Part shown: piece by piece, positions 50,241 through 62,533 of the stretch
How the letters are laid out: the number at the start of each line of letters is the position of its first letter
Numbering within the stretch: the first letter of the stretch is position 1
Source: Paratinospora sagittata
Taxonomy: Eukaryota; Streptophyta; Magnoliopsida; Ranunculales; Menispermaceae
DNA length: 64,000 nt
Assembly: GCA_035771175.1 (NCBI GenBank)
Contig: CM069603.1
Coordinates: 26,822,286-26,886,285 of the forward strand
Direction: 5' to 3'
Made by a program: the position numbers and the translations under genes
The notes under the pieces: generated by a model
Told to the model about the DNA's origin: nothing
What the model saw: only the letters and a program-made list of their open reading frames with translations
Databases searched by the model: none

Positions 50241-51316
50241 CATGAAGAAACAAAATGTAACATGTTTAAGTGCTATCTCTGGTAATGATGCATGGCTATG
50301 TCATAGGAGATTAGCTCATATTAATATGGACAACATATCTAGGATTGTTTAACATGATCTGGCCACAGGAATTCTGAAAGGAACTTACTCAAATGACAAG
50401 GTTTGTGAACCATATCAACTTGGCAAGCACACCATATCATCATTTAAGAGCAAGAGGCATCAATCAACCTCTAGAGCTCTCGAACTGATTCACATGGATC
50501 TTTTTGGACCAACCAAAAACCACAGCTTAGGTGGTAAATCATATGTGTTTGTGATTGTTGATGACTTTAATTGATTTACATGGGTATTTCTATTAGCTCA
50601 TAAATTTGATCCTTGTGAAACATTTATAAAATTATGTAAAAGAGTCAAAAATGAAAAAGGGTACAAAATCAACATAATTAGGAGTGATAGAGGTGGTGAA
50701 TTTGTCAATAAAAATCTCAAAGAATTTTGTAACAATCAAGGTTACATTCACCATCTATCAGCCCCTAGGACACCACAACAAAATGGTGTAGTTGAAAGAA
50801 AGAACAGAACTCTGCAGGAGATGTGTAGAACAATGCTCAATGCGTATAACACTGCAAAATCATTTTTGGGGTGAAGCTATAAACACTGCCTACTATGTGA
50901 TGAATCGATTTCTGATTAGAAAAGATTTGAATAAAACTCCATATGAACTATGGAAGGGTAGAGCACCCAACATCAATTACTTCCGAGTACTCGGATGTAA
51001 ATGTTTTATTATAAATGATAAAGTCAATCTAGACAAGTTTAAACCTAGATCTGACATAGGAATATTCTTAGGATATTCTTCTCACAGTAGAGCCTACAGA
51101 GTTTTCAACAAATCAAATCAAATTGTAGAAGAATCAATTCGTATAAACTTTGATGAAAGTGTTAATAAGAAAAGTCTTGAGGATGAATTTAAGCAATTAA
51201 ATTTTGATGACGATGAACCGAAAACAACCAAGGTGATAGATTTTGAACCTGAACCATCTCTAGAATCTTCTAAAAACTCTAGACTACTTCAAGGTCTTTC
51301 CCAAGATCAAATTTAG
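50241..51316 (+). pseudogene. Family B integrase region
   Basis: A pre-integrase histidine motif (CHRRLAHINMD, about 50298) is followed by DDE core residues: the first Asp in IHMDLFGP (about 50490), the second in IRSDRGGEF (about 50680), and Glu in NGVVERKNRT (about 50785). Stops interrupt at about 50350 and 50572. The frame shifts from the protease frame near 50230 and again near 50865. The C-terminal part (50870-51316) has YELWKGRAPN, FRVLGCKCF and IGIFLGYSSHSRAYRVFN, the usual copia integrase C-terminal blocks. Confidence 0.88.
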
Positions 51317-52926
51317 GAGATCCAAGAACAGGTGTATCCACTAGAGCCTCAATTCAAAAAGATCAAGAACTTGTTGCTTTTGTATCACAATTTGAACCAA
51401 TTAAACTGGAAGATGCACTTAAAGATGAAAACTGGATTCCTGCTATGCAAGAAGAACTAGGACACTTTGTGCAAAACAAAGTATGGGAATTAGTTCCTAG
51501 ACCTTTTCATCAATCGGTTATAGGAACCAAATGGATCTTTAGGAACAAAAAGAATGAACAAGGCATCATTGTCCGCAATAAGGATAGATTGGTTGCACAA
51601 GGGTACAACCAAGAAGAAGGCATAGACTTCAAAGAAGCTTTTGCCCCAGTTGCAAGACTAGAGGCAATAAGAATGTTACTTGCCTATGCTTGTTACAAGG
51701 ATTTTCCCTTATACCAAATGGATGTAAAGAGTGCTTTTCTAAATGGTTACATCAATGAAGAGGCCTATGTGGAACAACCTCCAAGGTTTGAGGATGCTCA
51801 AGACCCGGAATATGTGTTCAAACTTCACATAGCCTTATATGGATTGAGACAAGCTCCAAGAGCTTGGTATGATCGACTGAGTTCATTTCTTTTAGATCAT
51901 AAGTTTCAAAAAGGAAAACTTGATCCAACTTTGTTTGTCAAACACAACAATGATAATATGCTCATTGTTCAAATATATGTGGACGATATCATTTTTGGTG
52001 CATCAAACAAAGAACTATATGATGAGTTTTCAAAATTAATGCAGAAGGAATTTGAAATGAGTATGATGGGAGAACTTACATACTTTCTTGGCTTACAAAT
52101 TAAACAAATGTCGAAAGGCACCTTCTTAAGCCAATCAAAGTATGCTAAGGAAATGGTTAAAAAGTTTTAAATGCACAATTTGAAATTGATTGACACTTCT
52201 TGTACTTCTGCAATCAAATTAGATAAGGATGAAAAAGGTAAATCAATTGATTCAAAACTTTATAGAAGCATGATTGGAAGTCTTCTGTACCTAACAACAA
52301 GTCGACCTGACATTATGTTCAGTGTCTGTCTATGTGCAAGATTTCAATCTGAACCGAAAGAATCTCACTTAAAATGTGTCAAACGAATATTCAGATACAT
52401 AAATGGCACAATAAATTTAGGAATTTGGTATTCCAAAGGTACTATTTTTTATCTCAAAAGTTATGTAGACTCCGATTATGCCGGCAGTCTAACTGATAGG
52501 AAAAGTACCTTCGAATTTTGTCACTTTCTTGGAAATTCTCTGATTTCTTGGTTCTACAAGAAACAACATTCAGGAGCACTATCCACAGCTGAAGCAGAAT
52601 ATGTTGCAACAGGAAGTTGCTATTCTCAGGTTCTTTACATGAAACAACAACTTCAGAATTATCAAATATTTATTCATTGTGCTAAAATTTTATGTGATAA
52701 TACTAGTGCTATTAACATATCTCAAAATTTTGGGTTGCACTCCCGAACTAAGCATATTCAAATAAGACATCACTTATTACGGGATCATGTGCAAAATGGA
52801 GAAGTCGTATTATCTCATATTGGAACAAAAGAACAACTGGCTGACATATTTACTAAAGCCCTACCAAAAGACCAGTTTGTTCATATTCGCAGAGAACTTG
52901 GAATGTTCTCTGAAACCGATCTATAG
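51317..52926 (+). pseudogene. Family B reverse transcriptase and RNase H
   Basis: One frame, stopped once by TAA at 52168-52170. The RT part shows [32 protein letters not shown] (first catalytic Asp), [14 protein letters not shown] and the YVDD catalytic pair (about 51976-51987). The RNase H part shows GSLLYLTTSRPDI, SYVDSDYAG, LSTAEAEYVA, CDNTSAINI and TKHIQIRHHLLRD, covering the catalytic acidic residues. The stop sits at the RT/RNase H junction and would separate the domains. The two halves look otherwise intact. Confidence 0.93.
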
Positions 52927-53212
52927 CACTTTGATGCTTTCCTCCATATGGGCAAGATATATTTCATGTTACTTCACTCTTTTTGATATTTCAAAAAAAT
53001 GAGAAAGTACTGTCATTGAAGCATCATAAACTCAGGGGGAGTACAACATAAGGGGGAGTCTTAGTGATTGTTTATGTACATTCCTTGCTAATACACTCAT
53101 GTCATATGAAACAAGGAACATCAATACTACATCTCATGCATACATACATCACTTTATTAGCTTGCTTCAAAGCCTACAATAATGTGTTTAAAATCATCAA
53201 GAAGGGAGAGAT
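52927..53212 (+). other. Family B 3' internal region with polypurine tract
   Basis: No ORF. It contains a tcaggggg motif and ends in the purine tract gaagggagaga (53201-53211) before the 3' LTR. There is no env-like gene. Confidence 0.7.
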
Positions 53213-55266
53213 TTATGAACCAATTATCCTCATGTCCCTTACGAGAATATGTCCCTATTATGAAAAATTTTGATGATTACAAAACTACATTATGTTCATG
53301 ATATTACTGCACACATGGCATATCTAATCTCACTTGAAGGTATCAAAGATTCAATGATGCATGGCAAACGTATTAAAAAATCTTCTTGAAGACCATGATC
53401 GTTTGAAGATGTTTATTTGTATGATTAGATTATGATAGGTTGTAGGACCTTCTATGCCATGTGATTTAGCAATATGCATGCCTGCATGTTTTAGTCGATT
53501 GGTTGCATGTTTGATTTAATCCGGTTACTTTATGTTTTATTGTGTTTTAATCGAAAAATCAAAAACTACTTTTATAAAGTCTTTCAGGACGCTAATGTTT
53601 TAGCAGCTCTAATGTTTTAGCAGCACTAATGTTTTAGCAGCCCTCTCCTGGACTTGATTAGTAAGAATGCTGATAAAATGTTAAGATGCTCAAGGTTGAA
53701 TTGATCTGATTAATAAGGACGCTTACTTGTTAGTAGTGACCTTTCTCTTATCAACCTTTGAGAATGTCAGGACGCTGGCTTAGTTTCAACTTGCTAGAAG
53801 ATTTTCTTTTATCTTTAAGTGATTTCTATCTTTAAGGACGCTGATAAGTTATAAGTTGAATGAATTATCAGGACGCTACTTGTGTAGGAGCGCCCTCATC
53901 TTTAAAATCAACTTAAGTAACTTTCAAGACGCTCACCGCCCGTTAGTGGGCTTAAACATTGTTTTAAAACTGCTTTTAATAGTTCAGGAAAGTTACTCTT
54001 GAGTAGCGCCCTCATATGTTTTGTGTTTTAAAACCAAGTAGGACGCTTACTGCGACGTAGCGCCCTCATGCTTTAAGTCGTTTAATTGTCAAAGCAAGTC
54101 AGGACGCTTACTATTTAGTAGCGCCCTGACTTCATTGTTCAGTGGGACGTTGATGTCCTATGAACGCCCTCAAAAGAACAAAACGACAGAAAATTTGTTT
54201 TTGTTGTTCTGACATTACTGCCATTTCTGTTAACCTTTTCCAGAAATGTACGAATACTTTTCAAAATCGTACAACAACTTTTCAGAACTTTTTGAAACGT
54301 TCTAAAACTTTGTCAGATCATTACTCTTTTATGAAAGGATTAGATGATTCAGGTGTTATCGTCGTAATATGCATTAAGCTGAATTGATCCATTTTTGGAA
54401 AGAATGTTAACGTTATATTTGAAATAACTTAGAGCGCCAAAATTACCAAGTCCATTGCTCCTCTGTTATTCCTATATATACGTGTTGCCTCAGAGTAGAA
54501 AAACTAAATAATGAAATACGAAACTGATATTCATTTAAAACGTATTGACAATTTTCGTTTGCACCAAAACACTTTTTGAAAGTTAGTCTTCTTTCACTTG
54601 TGCTTGATCTTATGATCTTTTGAAAAAAAAACTTCAAGTCTTCTGGGTTGATCGATCTTCTTCTTCATTATTCCAAAAACCCATGAACGAAGTCAAAAAC
54701 TATTCGAACATGTTTTCAGCATAAACATCATCATACATAATTCGCTGAATCTGTGGCAGCAGAAGGTTCAATCCAAATCATTGTAAGTATCACTTTGATT
54801 CTGAGTAAAGGGAATCATATCTCATTTCGTAATCAGATTGTAGTGACAGGTAAGTCACTGAGTTAGAGCAAGTGTTGCTCAAAGTTGTAAGCGGTTTTCT
54901 CACACCAATAAGTTGAGAATAGGTTCTCTCTCACCTGTAAGTAGAGAAACGGTCCTCTCACATCCGTAAGCTGAGAAACATTAGTTCTCACACCCGTAAG
55001 TTGAGAAATTGTTCCGGTTTGATCTTCACCCATAAGAAGGTCCATAGTGGAGTTTGAACAAATCCTAACTATGGAGGTTAGGTAGTGGATGTAGGAGCGG
55101 CCGAACCACTATAAATCTTGCCTGCATTGTCCCATTTACATTTACTGTATCTCATTGCTATACTTTGTTTAATCTGCTTTCATTATTCCGCACAATTAAA
55201 AGAAAGGTTAAAGTGTCCAATTCAAGCCCCCCCCCCCCTCCTCTCTTGGACACATCTGGGCCAACA
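53213..55266 (+). mobile_element. Family B 3' LTR
   Basis: 2054 bp, about 120 bp longer than the 5' LTR. The extra length comes mainly from a 16-17-bp unit repeated three times (about 53585-53641; ctaatgttttagca) and from added U5 stem-loops (54950-55042). The first bases (ttatgaacc) have lost the TGTT end. TATATATA lies at 54473-54480. A long C-run (about 55227-55238) lies in the terminal hairpin. Confidence 0.88.
54843..55042 (+). other. Stem-loop array in family B 3' LTR
   Basis: Hairpins: AGTGAC/GTCACT with loop aggtaa (about 54842-54859); TTCTCA/TGAGAA (54897-54919); TCTCA/TGAGA enclosing catccgtaag (54956-54976); TTCTCA/TGAGAA enclosing cacccgtaag (54985-55007); GATCTTC/GAAGGTC with loop acccataa (55021-55042). 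Loops share CCCRTAA-type sequence while stems differ. Confidence 0.72.
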
Positions 55267-55271
55267 TATTA

Positions 55272-57291
55272 TTCTCATGCATATACATTATTATATAATT
55301 AATCATGCATGCACACATATTAGTTTAATAATTATGCTATCACTTAGTTATAATTGTTTATCATACATATATTGATCAGTGTTCAACATGCATTCATCTT
55401 GTCAACTTTGCATGGTTTTATCGTTTCATGTGTATTGTACTTATTGCTTTGATCATTGGTTTAATCGATCGAATCACTCATGTTTAACTGTGTTAATTAT
55501 ACCTTAATCGTGTCAAAAGTGTTTTAAAAATGTTTTTAAATGCTAGTCTATGTTTTTGACAATGTCCTAAACTTATTATGATCAAAAATTGAGTTTCTTT
55601 GACTTCTTAGTGAAGGAACGCGCTCCTTTAAGAAAGAACGCGCTCTTAAGCTTTTTCCTAAGACTTAGTAATTTTTTATCAGGAACGTGCTCCTTGTAAG
55701 AAGAACGCACTGCTATGGCTTTTTCTGAGACTCAAAATTTTTTTGATCAAGGAAAAGGAACGCGCTCTTTTAAGAAGGAACGCACTCCTGTTGCCAAGGG
55801 CAAAATAGGAAAAACTTTAAGAGTCAGTGGTTTTTGTTGAAGGAACCCGTTCCTATGCCCAACAAACATATTAAGGAACGCACTCCTTAAGTAAGGAACG
55901 CGCTCCTTGATTGGAGGGAAATATGAGATTTTTCAGATTTTAAACCAAAAATGCGCATTTGTGTTCAGGAACGTGTTCCTGTGCCTTGGTAAGGTCTTTA
56001 TTTACAGATACCACATTTGCTCATTTGAAGAACATTTTTTGCAAAACTTAGAGAACTTGTGCATTTTTTGTATTAGTCTTTATACAAGCCAACAACAAGT
56101 TCTTGAGTGGTTTAAACCTTCTTTGAAAGCAAAATTTCAACAACATATGATCTATTGATCCAATCTTTCGAATGTTTCTCCACATTCTTCAAAACATTAA
56201 GAAACTTGAGTGTTTCTCTTGTACAAGTGTTCAAGACGATTTGAGTACTATCTACATCTTCTATTGAGTCTTGATCGTGATTTCTCTCATCCAACTTCAC
56301 ACAAGAAGAATCTTGGAGCTTCAACCTTACCTAGTGGGGTATACATTTCTACAACTAGATTCTTGTGATATTAGTTTATGCAAATCAGTTTTGTGCTTAT
56401 ATTATCATCTTTAAAACTGATTTTGTGTTGATTGTGTTTGTAAAACCCTATCTTGATCTTCATAACAAAATACCTTGTTTAGTGGTTTCATAAATAGTTT
56501 GAGATATTGATTCATGTGTTAATATCATATTACATTGAATCAAAGTTTTTGATCATACTTGATTTTTTTGATTCTTGATCTTAATCGCATATTCATTTAG
56601 AATCATCAAGTTTTGTCATCATGGTATAATGATTCTCGAGCTTCAAACTTATCATTATTTAGAAGCAATATCTTGATAGTTGTGCATATTCGATTCATTG
56701 TTTTTCATCATATATATTTGAATCGATTGCATTTGAGAAAAACCTATTTCAACACTTTGCATCATTTAAAATCATAATGGTTGGAATAATGTTGTTGACT
56801 CATTCAAGATTGTAAGCTTATATTGTTGAGAGAGTTATTGTGCACTTCTCTATATCGTTTGTAATCTTGATGTATTGTTGACTTGATTAAGTCAACCGGG
56901 ACATTACCTTATTTTGTACGACACCTAACCACGCCCATAAGTGGGTTACAAGTGTGGCTTTCTAAGCAAGCCCTGGTGTAGGTTAGTGGTTGTGGCTTTT
57001 CTAACCAAGCCCTTATGTTGGCTAGAGTATAAATGGCTTCTAATCACGCCCGTAAGTGATTAGCTAATAGTGTATTGGGAAATCCTGATCGTGGTGATTG
57101 GGTAGTAGACGTAGGTTCAAGGGGAACCGAACCACTCTAAATCATTTGTATTCATTTATCTTTCCTGCATTTATTATTTGGATTGTTATCTACTGCGCAC
57201 ATTACTTGTTTAATTAAAATATCCGAAAGGTAACACAAAAATCCGTCAAGTCCAATTCATCCCCCTCTTGGACTATAATACTAGGCCAACA
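55272..57291 (+). mobile_element. Family A 3' LTR, right part
   Basis: Resumes the 3' LTR after the TATTA duplication. It keeps the CpG cluster (55612-55975), hairpins CTAACCAC/GTGGGTTA with loop gcccataa (56925-56948) and CTAATCAC/GTGATTAG with loop gcccgtaa (57040-57063), and a terminal hairpin (57250-57273). Unlike the 5' LTR it has no 0.47-kb deletion. Its TATA box is degenerate (about 55999-56010). Confidence 0.87.
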
Positions 57292-57296
57292 ATACT

Positions 57297-57385
57297 TAGT
57301 TCAAACATTAGCACCAAATGACATATTGTTTGTTAGCATCAAAACACTTAGGAGAGTGCTAAGTGATAAATCATTTAGGCCAACA
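57297..57385 (-). mobile_element. Family C 3' LTR, remaining part
   Basis: Completes the minus-strand LTR that started at 31970. Plus-strand ggccaaca at 57378-57385 is the reverse complement of the LTR start TGTTGGCC. The polypurine tract of C (reverse: tctccccctttttt, about 57387-57400) follows immediately. Confidence 0.82.
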
Positions 57386-58013
57386 ATCTCCCCCTTTTTT
57401 ATGATGACAAACAATAGAAAATTCAATAAGCATACCAAGCAAAAAGATTAAGATAGGATGAAAATAGATAAAACATTTGTGAACATACTATCATTCATTT
57501 CCAATTTCTCTCATTTCTCTTCCCCTTTGACATTATCAAAAAGGTGGGAAGAACCATCAAGATTCCCATGAGGTAAATCCTAAAGCATAGCATCAAAACA
57601 TCAAAGCTCTCCCTCTCAAAAAGAGACAGAGACTCTCCCTTAATCTATGCATCCATCCTCAAGAGGATTCATGACTACAAGTCATGATTAAGCACGTGAG
57701 AATGCATAAGGGATGTTATACCATAAGAGACACACATGAGAGTTAAGATGAAATATTAAGCACAACGAGAAATAGATCGTGACAAAGTATGAAAAGGTTT
57801 TAGCTCATCATTCATAGGCTAGCTTAGAAGATACTTGAAGTATTGCATAACATAGCCAAAACTAAGTCCTGTAGATGCACAAAAGAATTGAAGTTTATAT
57901 TTGACATCTAGTCATGAGAGATGAGAAATAATTGCTAACAGATACGTTAGAAGCATATATATAAGCAATCATTCTCATGGTATTAGGCAAGAATATGAAT
58001 TTGATAATCAACA
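57386..58013 (-). other. Family C internal region next to the polypurine tract
   Basis: AT-rich internal sequence with no supported reading frame. It is part of the family C element upstream (minus strand) of its 3' LTR. Confidence 0.6.
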
Positions 58014-59834
58014 TGATAGACACCCAAGAGGGGGGTGAATTCGGTGTAATAGCCGGTTTTAAAATTTTCTAAGTTATTTAGTAGAATCTTTAAAACAATA
58101 CAAATAAATGCTCTAAAAATCAATGTCCATGAATGTAAAGTGCGGAAATAAAAAGGACACAATGATTTTTATGTGGTTCGAAAAAATCCTTTTCCTACCT
58201 CCACTCCTAGAGAAACCTTCTCTAGGATTCCACTATATCGGGTTCACTTCAAGGGTGTGAACCAAACCATTACAATGTCCTTTACAAGGTTCAAGACCTG
58301 CCTATCCTTTTTACGGGCTAAGGATGAACCTACAACGTCCTTTTGCGGGATAAGGAAGAACGGAATATTCTTTTCACGGGCTAAGGAAGAACCACTTGAC
58401 CCTTTTCAAGATAAAGGGTGAAACTAAACCTTGATTTCAATGTTGAAATCACAAGTGATGTACTATCACTTTAACTTAGTTTGTTTCAACCTTAGAACAA
58501 TCCAAAAAACTGTTAACAACAATTATAATGTTTGTTCTATACACTAGAACAATTAAAAATAAGCTCACAATACATATTCACCAATACAAAATATGGAATT
58601 TTAAGCTTAATGAGAGAGAAAGTGAGATCTTACAATGATTTTACCTTCCTTGCATCAAGATTGCTCATCAAAAATGAATTTGAGGATGCTTTAAATCATG
58701 CACGAAATGCAAGCTTTGAAATCAACTCATTCTGTTTCAAACATTTTGCTCTAGGGCTTTCAAAAAGTGAGAAATGGTTTGATTTGGGAAATCATTCAAT
58801 CCGCTCACATTTTTGTTTCTCTTGTGTTCTCTTCTGATTAAAATGGCTAGAAAAGGTATATTTATAGATTAGGAATGAGTACTAGCTGTTGGAGACCAAG
58901 ATATAGTCGTTGGGGGGACAAAAACTGATTTTTTAGCCGTTGGAAACGAAAACCCAGAAAACCCGCTATAACGCGTTATAGCCTTTAATAGCCCGCTATT
59001 GCAGACAAACAGTGTCAATAGCCCGTTATAAGGGTCAATAACGCGCTATCGCACTGTTTTGTGTGCTAGTGTTTTTGATCAAATATAGGCATGTAATAGC
59101 TTAAAGTTTTTGGAAAGATCATTCCAGATCCATTGGAACCATTTCTAAAGTCTTCAGACAAAGCTATCAAATAGTTTTAAGGGATTTAAGTTTATTTGGG
59201 CATACTTTGAGTGTGAAAATTTGGGTTAACATGATATTTCGAAATTCTAAATTTATGGGCTTATTTGGGTCATCAAAATATGATTGAAATACATTTAGTT
59301 TGATGATTAAAACACTTTGAAATCATTTCAATCAAAGAGAACAAGTCCAAGTTCAAAACAAATTGAACTTGAAAACTTAAACCTATAAGTTTTGAAAAAC
59401 TTTGTAGAAATATGATTTTGATTAAAACAATTTCAAATATGACTCAAACAAGTTTGAAATAGTTTGAGAACATAAATCAAACATGTTTGAACATTTGAAA
59501 ATCATTTATGAGAAAATCTAATGTATGCATAATATTTAAAAGAAAATGATTGAGCAAACTAGAGCAAGTAGGCTACATCCTAATTTTAGACATAACTGGG
59601 ACTCTCAACCTCATAATTCTTCTTTCCTTCAAGTTGTCCAAACTTTGAATGTGGTTGATCATTTGCTTTGATCCTTTGCTTGAGGGACTTGAAGTATTTT
59701 GATCTTGTATTCGCTCTTTTCTACTTAGGTGTTGAAACATATACTAGATACAAACATTAGCACCATTTGTTTTATTGTTTGTTAGCATCAAAACACTTAG
59801 GAGAATGCTAAGTGGGAAACTACTTGGGCCAACA
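58014..59834 (-). mobile_element. Solo LTR related to family C (C2)
   Basis: 1821 bp, plus-strand start TGATAGACACCC, end CTTGGGCCAACA, with a perfect target duplication CAACA (58009-58013 and 59835-59839). Both ends align with the family C LTR, but the middle differs. Sense TATAAATA lies at about 58857-58866. Its upstream cluster uses AACGCGTTAT and GCCCGCTATT motifs (about 58965-59055) in place of the AGGACGCT type. Stem-loops lie at 58285-58395. Confidence 0.82.
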
Positions 59835-59839
59835 CAACA

Positions 59840-62533
59840 CACACCTAATACGAAGTATGCTCTATTATGTATGAGAAATAAGCAAAAGCATACATATGAT
59901 TCATAGCATAGGGAAAATGATCTATTATTAAGCAAGGCCCAGCTATCATGATTCTAATGAGATGTAAAATGTATTTTTGAAGTTCAAGGCATCCATTATA
60001 TATCAAAAACATAATCATTTGATGCATACATGGTTTAAGATTTAAGCAAAGCATCAAATCATGTGAGAGTAGAAAATTATGCCAAGAATGCAAAGTCATG
60101 GATATAGGCAATAACTTTCAAAGGTTTAGGCATATGTAAAGAGTTTATATGAAGAACAAAGCCTAAAAATGATTTATGCTTTATTATTTGATATCAAATG
60201 AGATTAAGCATATAGCATAGGCAAGTGAAGATGGCAAATAATCATGGCCTAGCTATGTAATGCTAATGAAGTGCAAAATATGAATAGAGAAGTTCAAGGC
60301 ACTTCTTAGAACTTGAATTTTAAAGCATGCGACGCACATGTGATCAAAATGGATATCATCCATCGAGATCATGCATCTATGAAAGGATAATGCCAAAGTA
60401 TAATAATTTTGAGCATAGCATGGCATGATTCGAGATATGAACACTTGGCAAAATAAAGAGATTAAAACTCAAGAGCTTAGCGTAGTCTATGTTTTGATAA
60501 AGAGATATAGAGGTGATCAATACAATTTTAACTAATGAATTACGATGTATAGGAGACTAAGTAGAATTTAAGGCATGTCAAGTGTATAAGCATCACATTC
60601 ACACATACATAGATATTTTAAATTCAAAGATATAAAGCACAAGCCTATGGCATCACATAAAGAACAATATGATAGATGGATATATAAACATGACACTCAT
60701 ATTGCAAGCATTTGAAATTGATAAGCAGGAATGATATACAAGATTAAGCCTAACACACTTATCAATCATTTAAGCCATGTTTTCTAAAAATCATGAATTG
60801 TGCAATACAAGGCAACAAGATTTGAATAACTTAGATATAGATAATGAACAATATAGTCATTCAAGTTCTTTTCATTTACTCTAGTTGACTAGGCCTATTA
60901 GTTTGGTATAAGTTTGGGTTCATGGTCAACTTGGTCACTTAGTGTGAATTTGTCATATTCAAGATAAAGGCATGAGACAAATTCAACTATGGTTAATGGA
61001 AATGACTAAGATTTTAAAGGATAGAAATTTTAAGTTATGATAGTCATTCCATATTTCCTTCAAATAGGAGTGAATAACTATAGATTAAAATATTGAGTTT
61101 GCTTATTCACCCTAAAGGAAGAGATTCATGAGAAAGGCTCATAAAACAAAACTTATGATGAAACATGAAACCATATATGCAAGCTCAAGATATTTTTATA
61201 ATAAAACTTTTAATATTAGAGCATGCAAGATAACATTACATACAAGTATAATCATGACAATGAAATAGAAATAGCTAGTGCAAGTCATGATTTAACAAAT
61301 TAATTGCATTTTGGACATGTTTCTTTCTAATTAGATGAGCATTCATCTAAAGCATATAAGACAATATAACATTCATGATCAAATAGGCAAGATGAAATCA
61401 TAAGAGTAGAAACAAGTTATTCATCAATGCTTGTTCATAAAGGCTAACATGTTCAATTTTCTAAGTATGATTAAAATCCAATTATGAGTAAAAAAGTGAG
61501 GATCATTTTAGTCATTTATATTCAATTCACTTTTGAAGGTATGAGTACAAGTAGATGTAAATCTAAACATATGGTATTTATTCATTTGAGAGCAAAGCCT
61601 TTCAAGATTTTTGAATAGTGGGAAGGCTTATGCGAATTGGTTATCTTTGTAAGTACATTAAGACTTCTAAATAGATAAAGTTGTAGAATCACAAGTCTTA
61701 GTCTTAAACAATGATTTCTAGAAACTAAAGTGTTTGTTTCTAAATCAACGTCTCTAAGAAGATCATTTTGTTTTTCTTTGTGACCTTTAAAGATTTCTCA
61801 TGATTGCTTAGAATCAATATTCTTAGACTAAGCTTGATCATCTCCAAGGAAGTGAGTGAGGTGGCTATTTGATTAACATTTGATGTAAAGGCCGCAATCA
61901 CTAGGCAAGTATCTTGTACTATTCAAAAGATATGAATCATTTTGATCGTAAGTGCAAGAAATATGGACTCTAAGGAATAATTCTTAATTCTAGTCCATTC
62001 ACTAAGATCATGAGCATACTAAAATATATATGAGCAATTCAATCAATTTAATTCTAAGCAAGCTCATATCTTAAATCAACATAATTTGATTATGCTCACA
62101 TCCCTCATAAAGATCTAAAAGGATTGATAGAGATATAAAGCTAGCATATTCCCTTTAGACACAAGCATATATCTCATATGATAAAGTAAATAATGCATAG
62201 AGTATGCTTTGGATAAGTGAACAAAAAAATATACAATATAAGAGTGTTCGCAAAGATGAATGAAAGTAATAAATATAAAATTCAAACGATACTTCTGGGT
62301 AGCATACCTAGTATGCTTTGTACCTTTCAAACATTGAACAATATTATTCAACTACTTTTAGGCAATCATAGGCATTACAAATTAAAATCCTTTAATCAAG
62401 CCTAAATACTTTCAAATGTCATAAGGAATATAAATAAGTGCATATGACATAAACTACGTGAAAGTTGCCTAAAATGATTAAGGCCTAAATATTTAAGGCC
62501 AAGTAGCTTAGGATATAGTTCAATAAAGAGAAT
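59840..62533 (-). other. Family C long noncoding internal region
   Basis: About 2.7 kb of AT-rich sequence with no reading frame of note. A pol gene would be expected here in an autonomous element; no RT, integrase or RNase H motif was recognised. Confidence 0.6.

Larger units (their letters stand above)
43317..55266 (+). mobile_element. Family B Ty1/copia element, complete but broken
   Basis: It is bounded by 5' LTR 43317-45249 and 3' LTR 53213-55266, with a perfect target duplication TATTA (43312-43316 and 55267-55271). The order LTR, primer site, gag, protease, integrase, RT, RNase H, polypurine tract, LTR is that of Ty1/copia. The motifs and long LTRs resemble the SIRE/Maximus group, but no env-like ORF is present. 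The two LTRs show about six differences in their first 180 bp or so, so the insertion is not recent. Stops and frameshifts break every domain group. Confidence 0.92.
33858..57291 (+). mobile_element. Family A copia-like element, nested and non-autonomous
   Basis: The element runs from TGTTGATG (33858) to GGCCAACA (57291), flanked by a perfect 5-bp target duplication ATACT (33853-33857 and 57292-57296). It inserted in the family C LTR. Without its own insertions it is about 9.2 kb: 5' LTR, primer site, gag, noncoding stretch, a second ORF, a polypurine tract and 3' LTR. No protease, integrase or RT was found. It contains an inverted solo LTR (35148-37435) and a family B element (43317-55266). 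Confidence 0.88.

Noticed and set aside
53213..54500. A structural RNA gene in the aggacgct repeats of LTR B.
   Set aside because: The repeats lie upstream of the TATA box, so they are better read as promoter motifs than as a transcript.
58173..58837. Two plus-strand frames of 82 and 101 codons.
   Set aside because: They lie within the antisense strand of the C2 LTR and repeat the tccttttgcggg units. No protein family was recognised.
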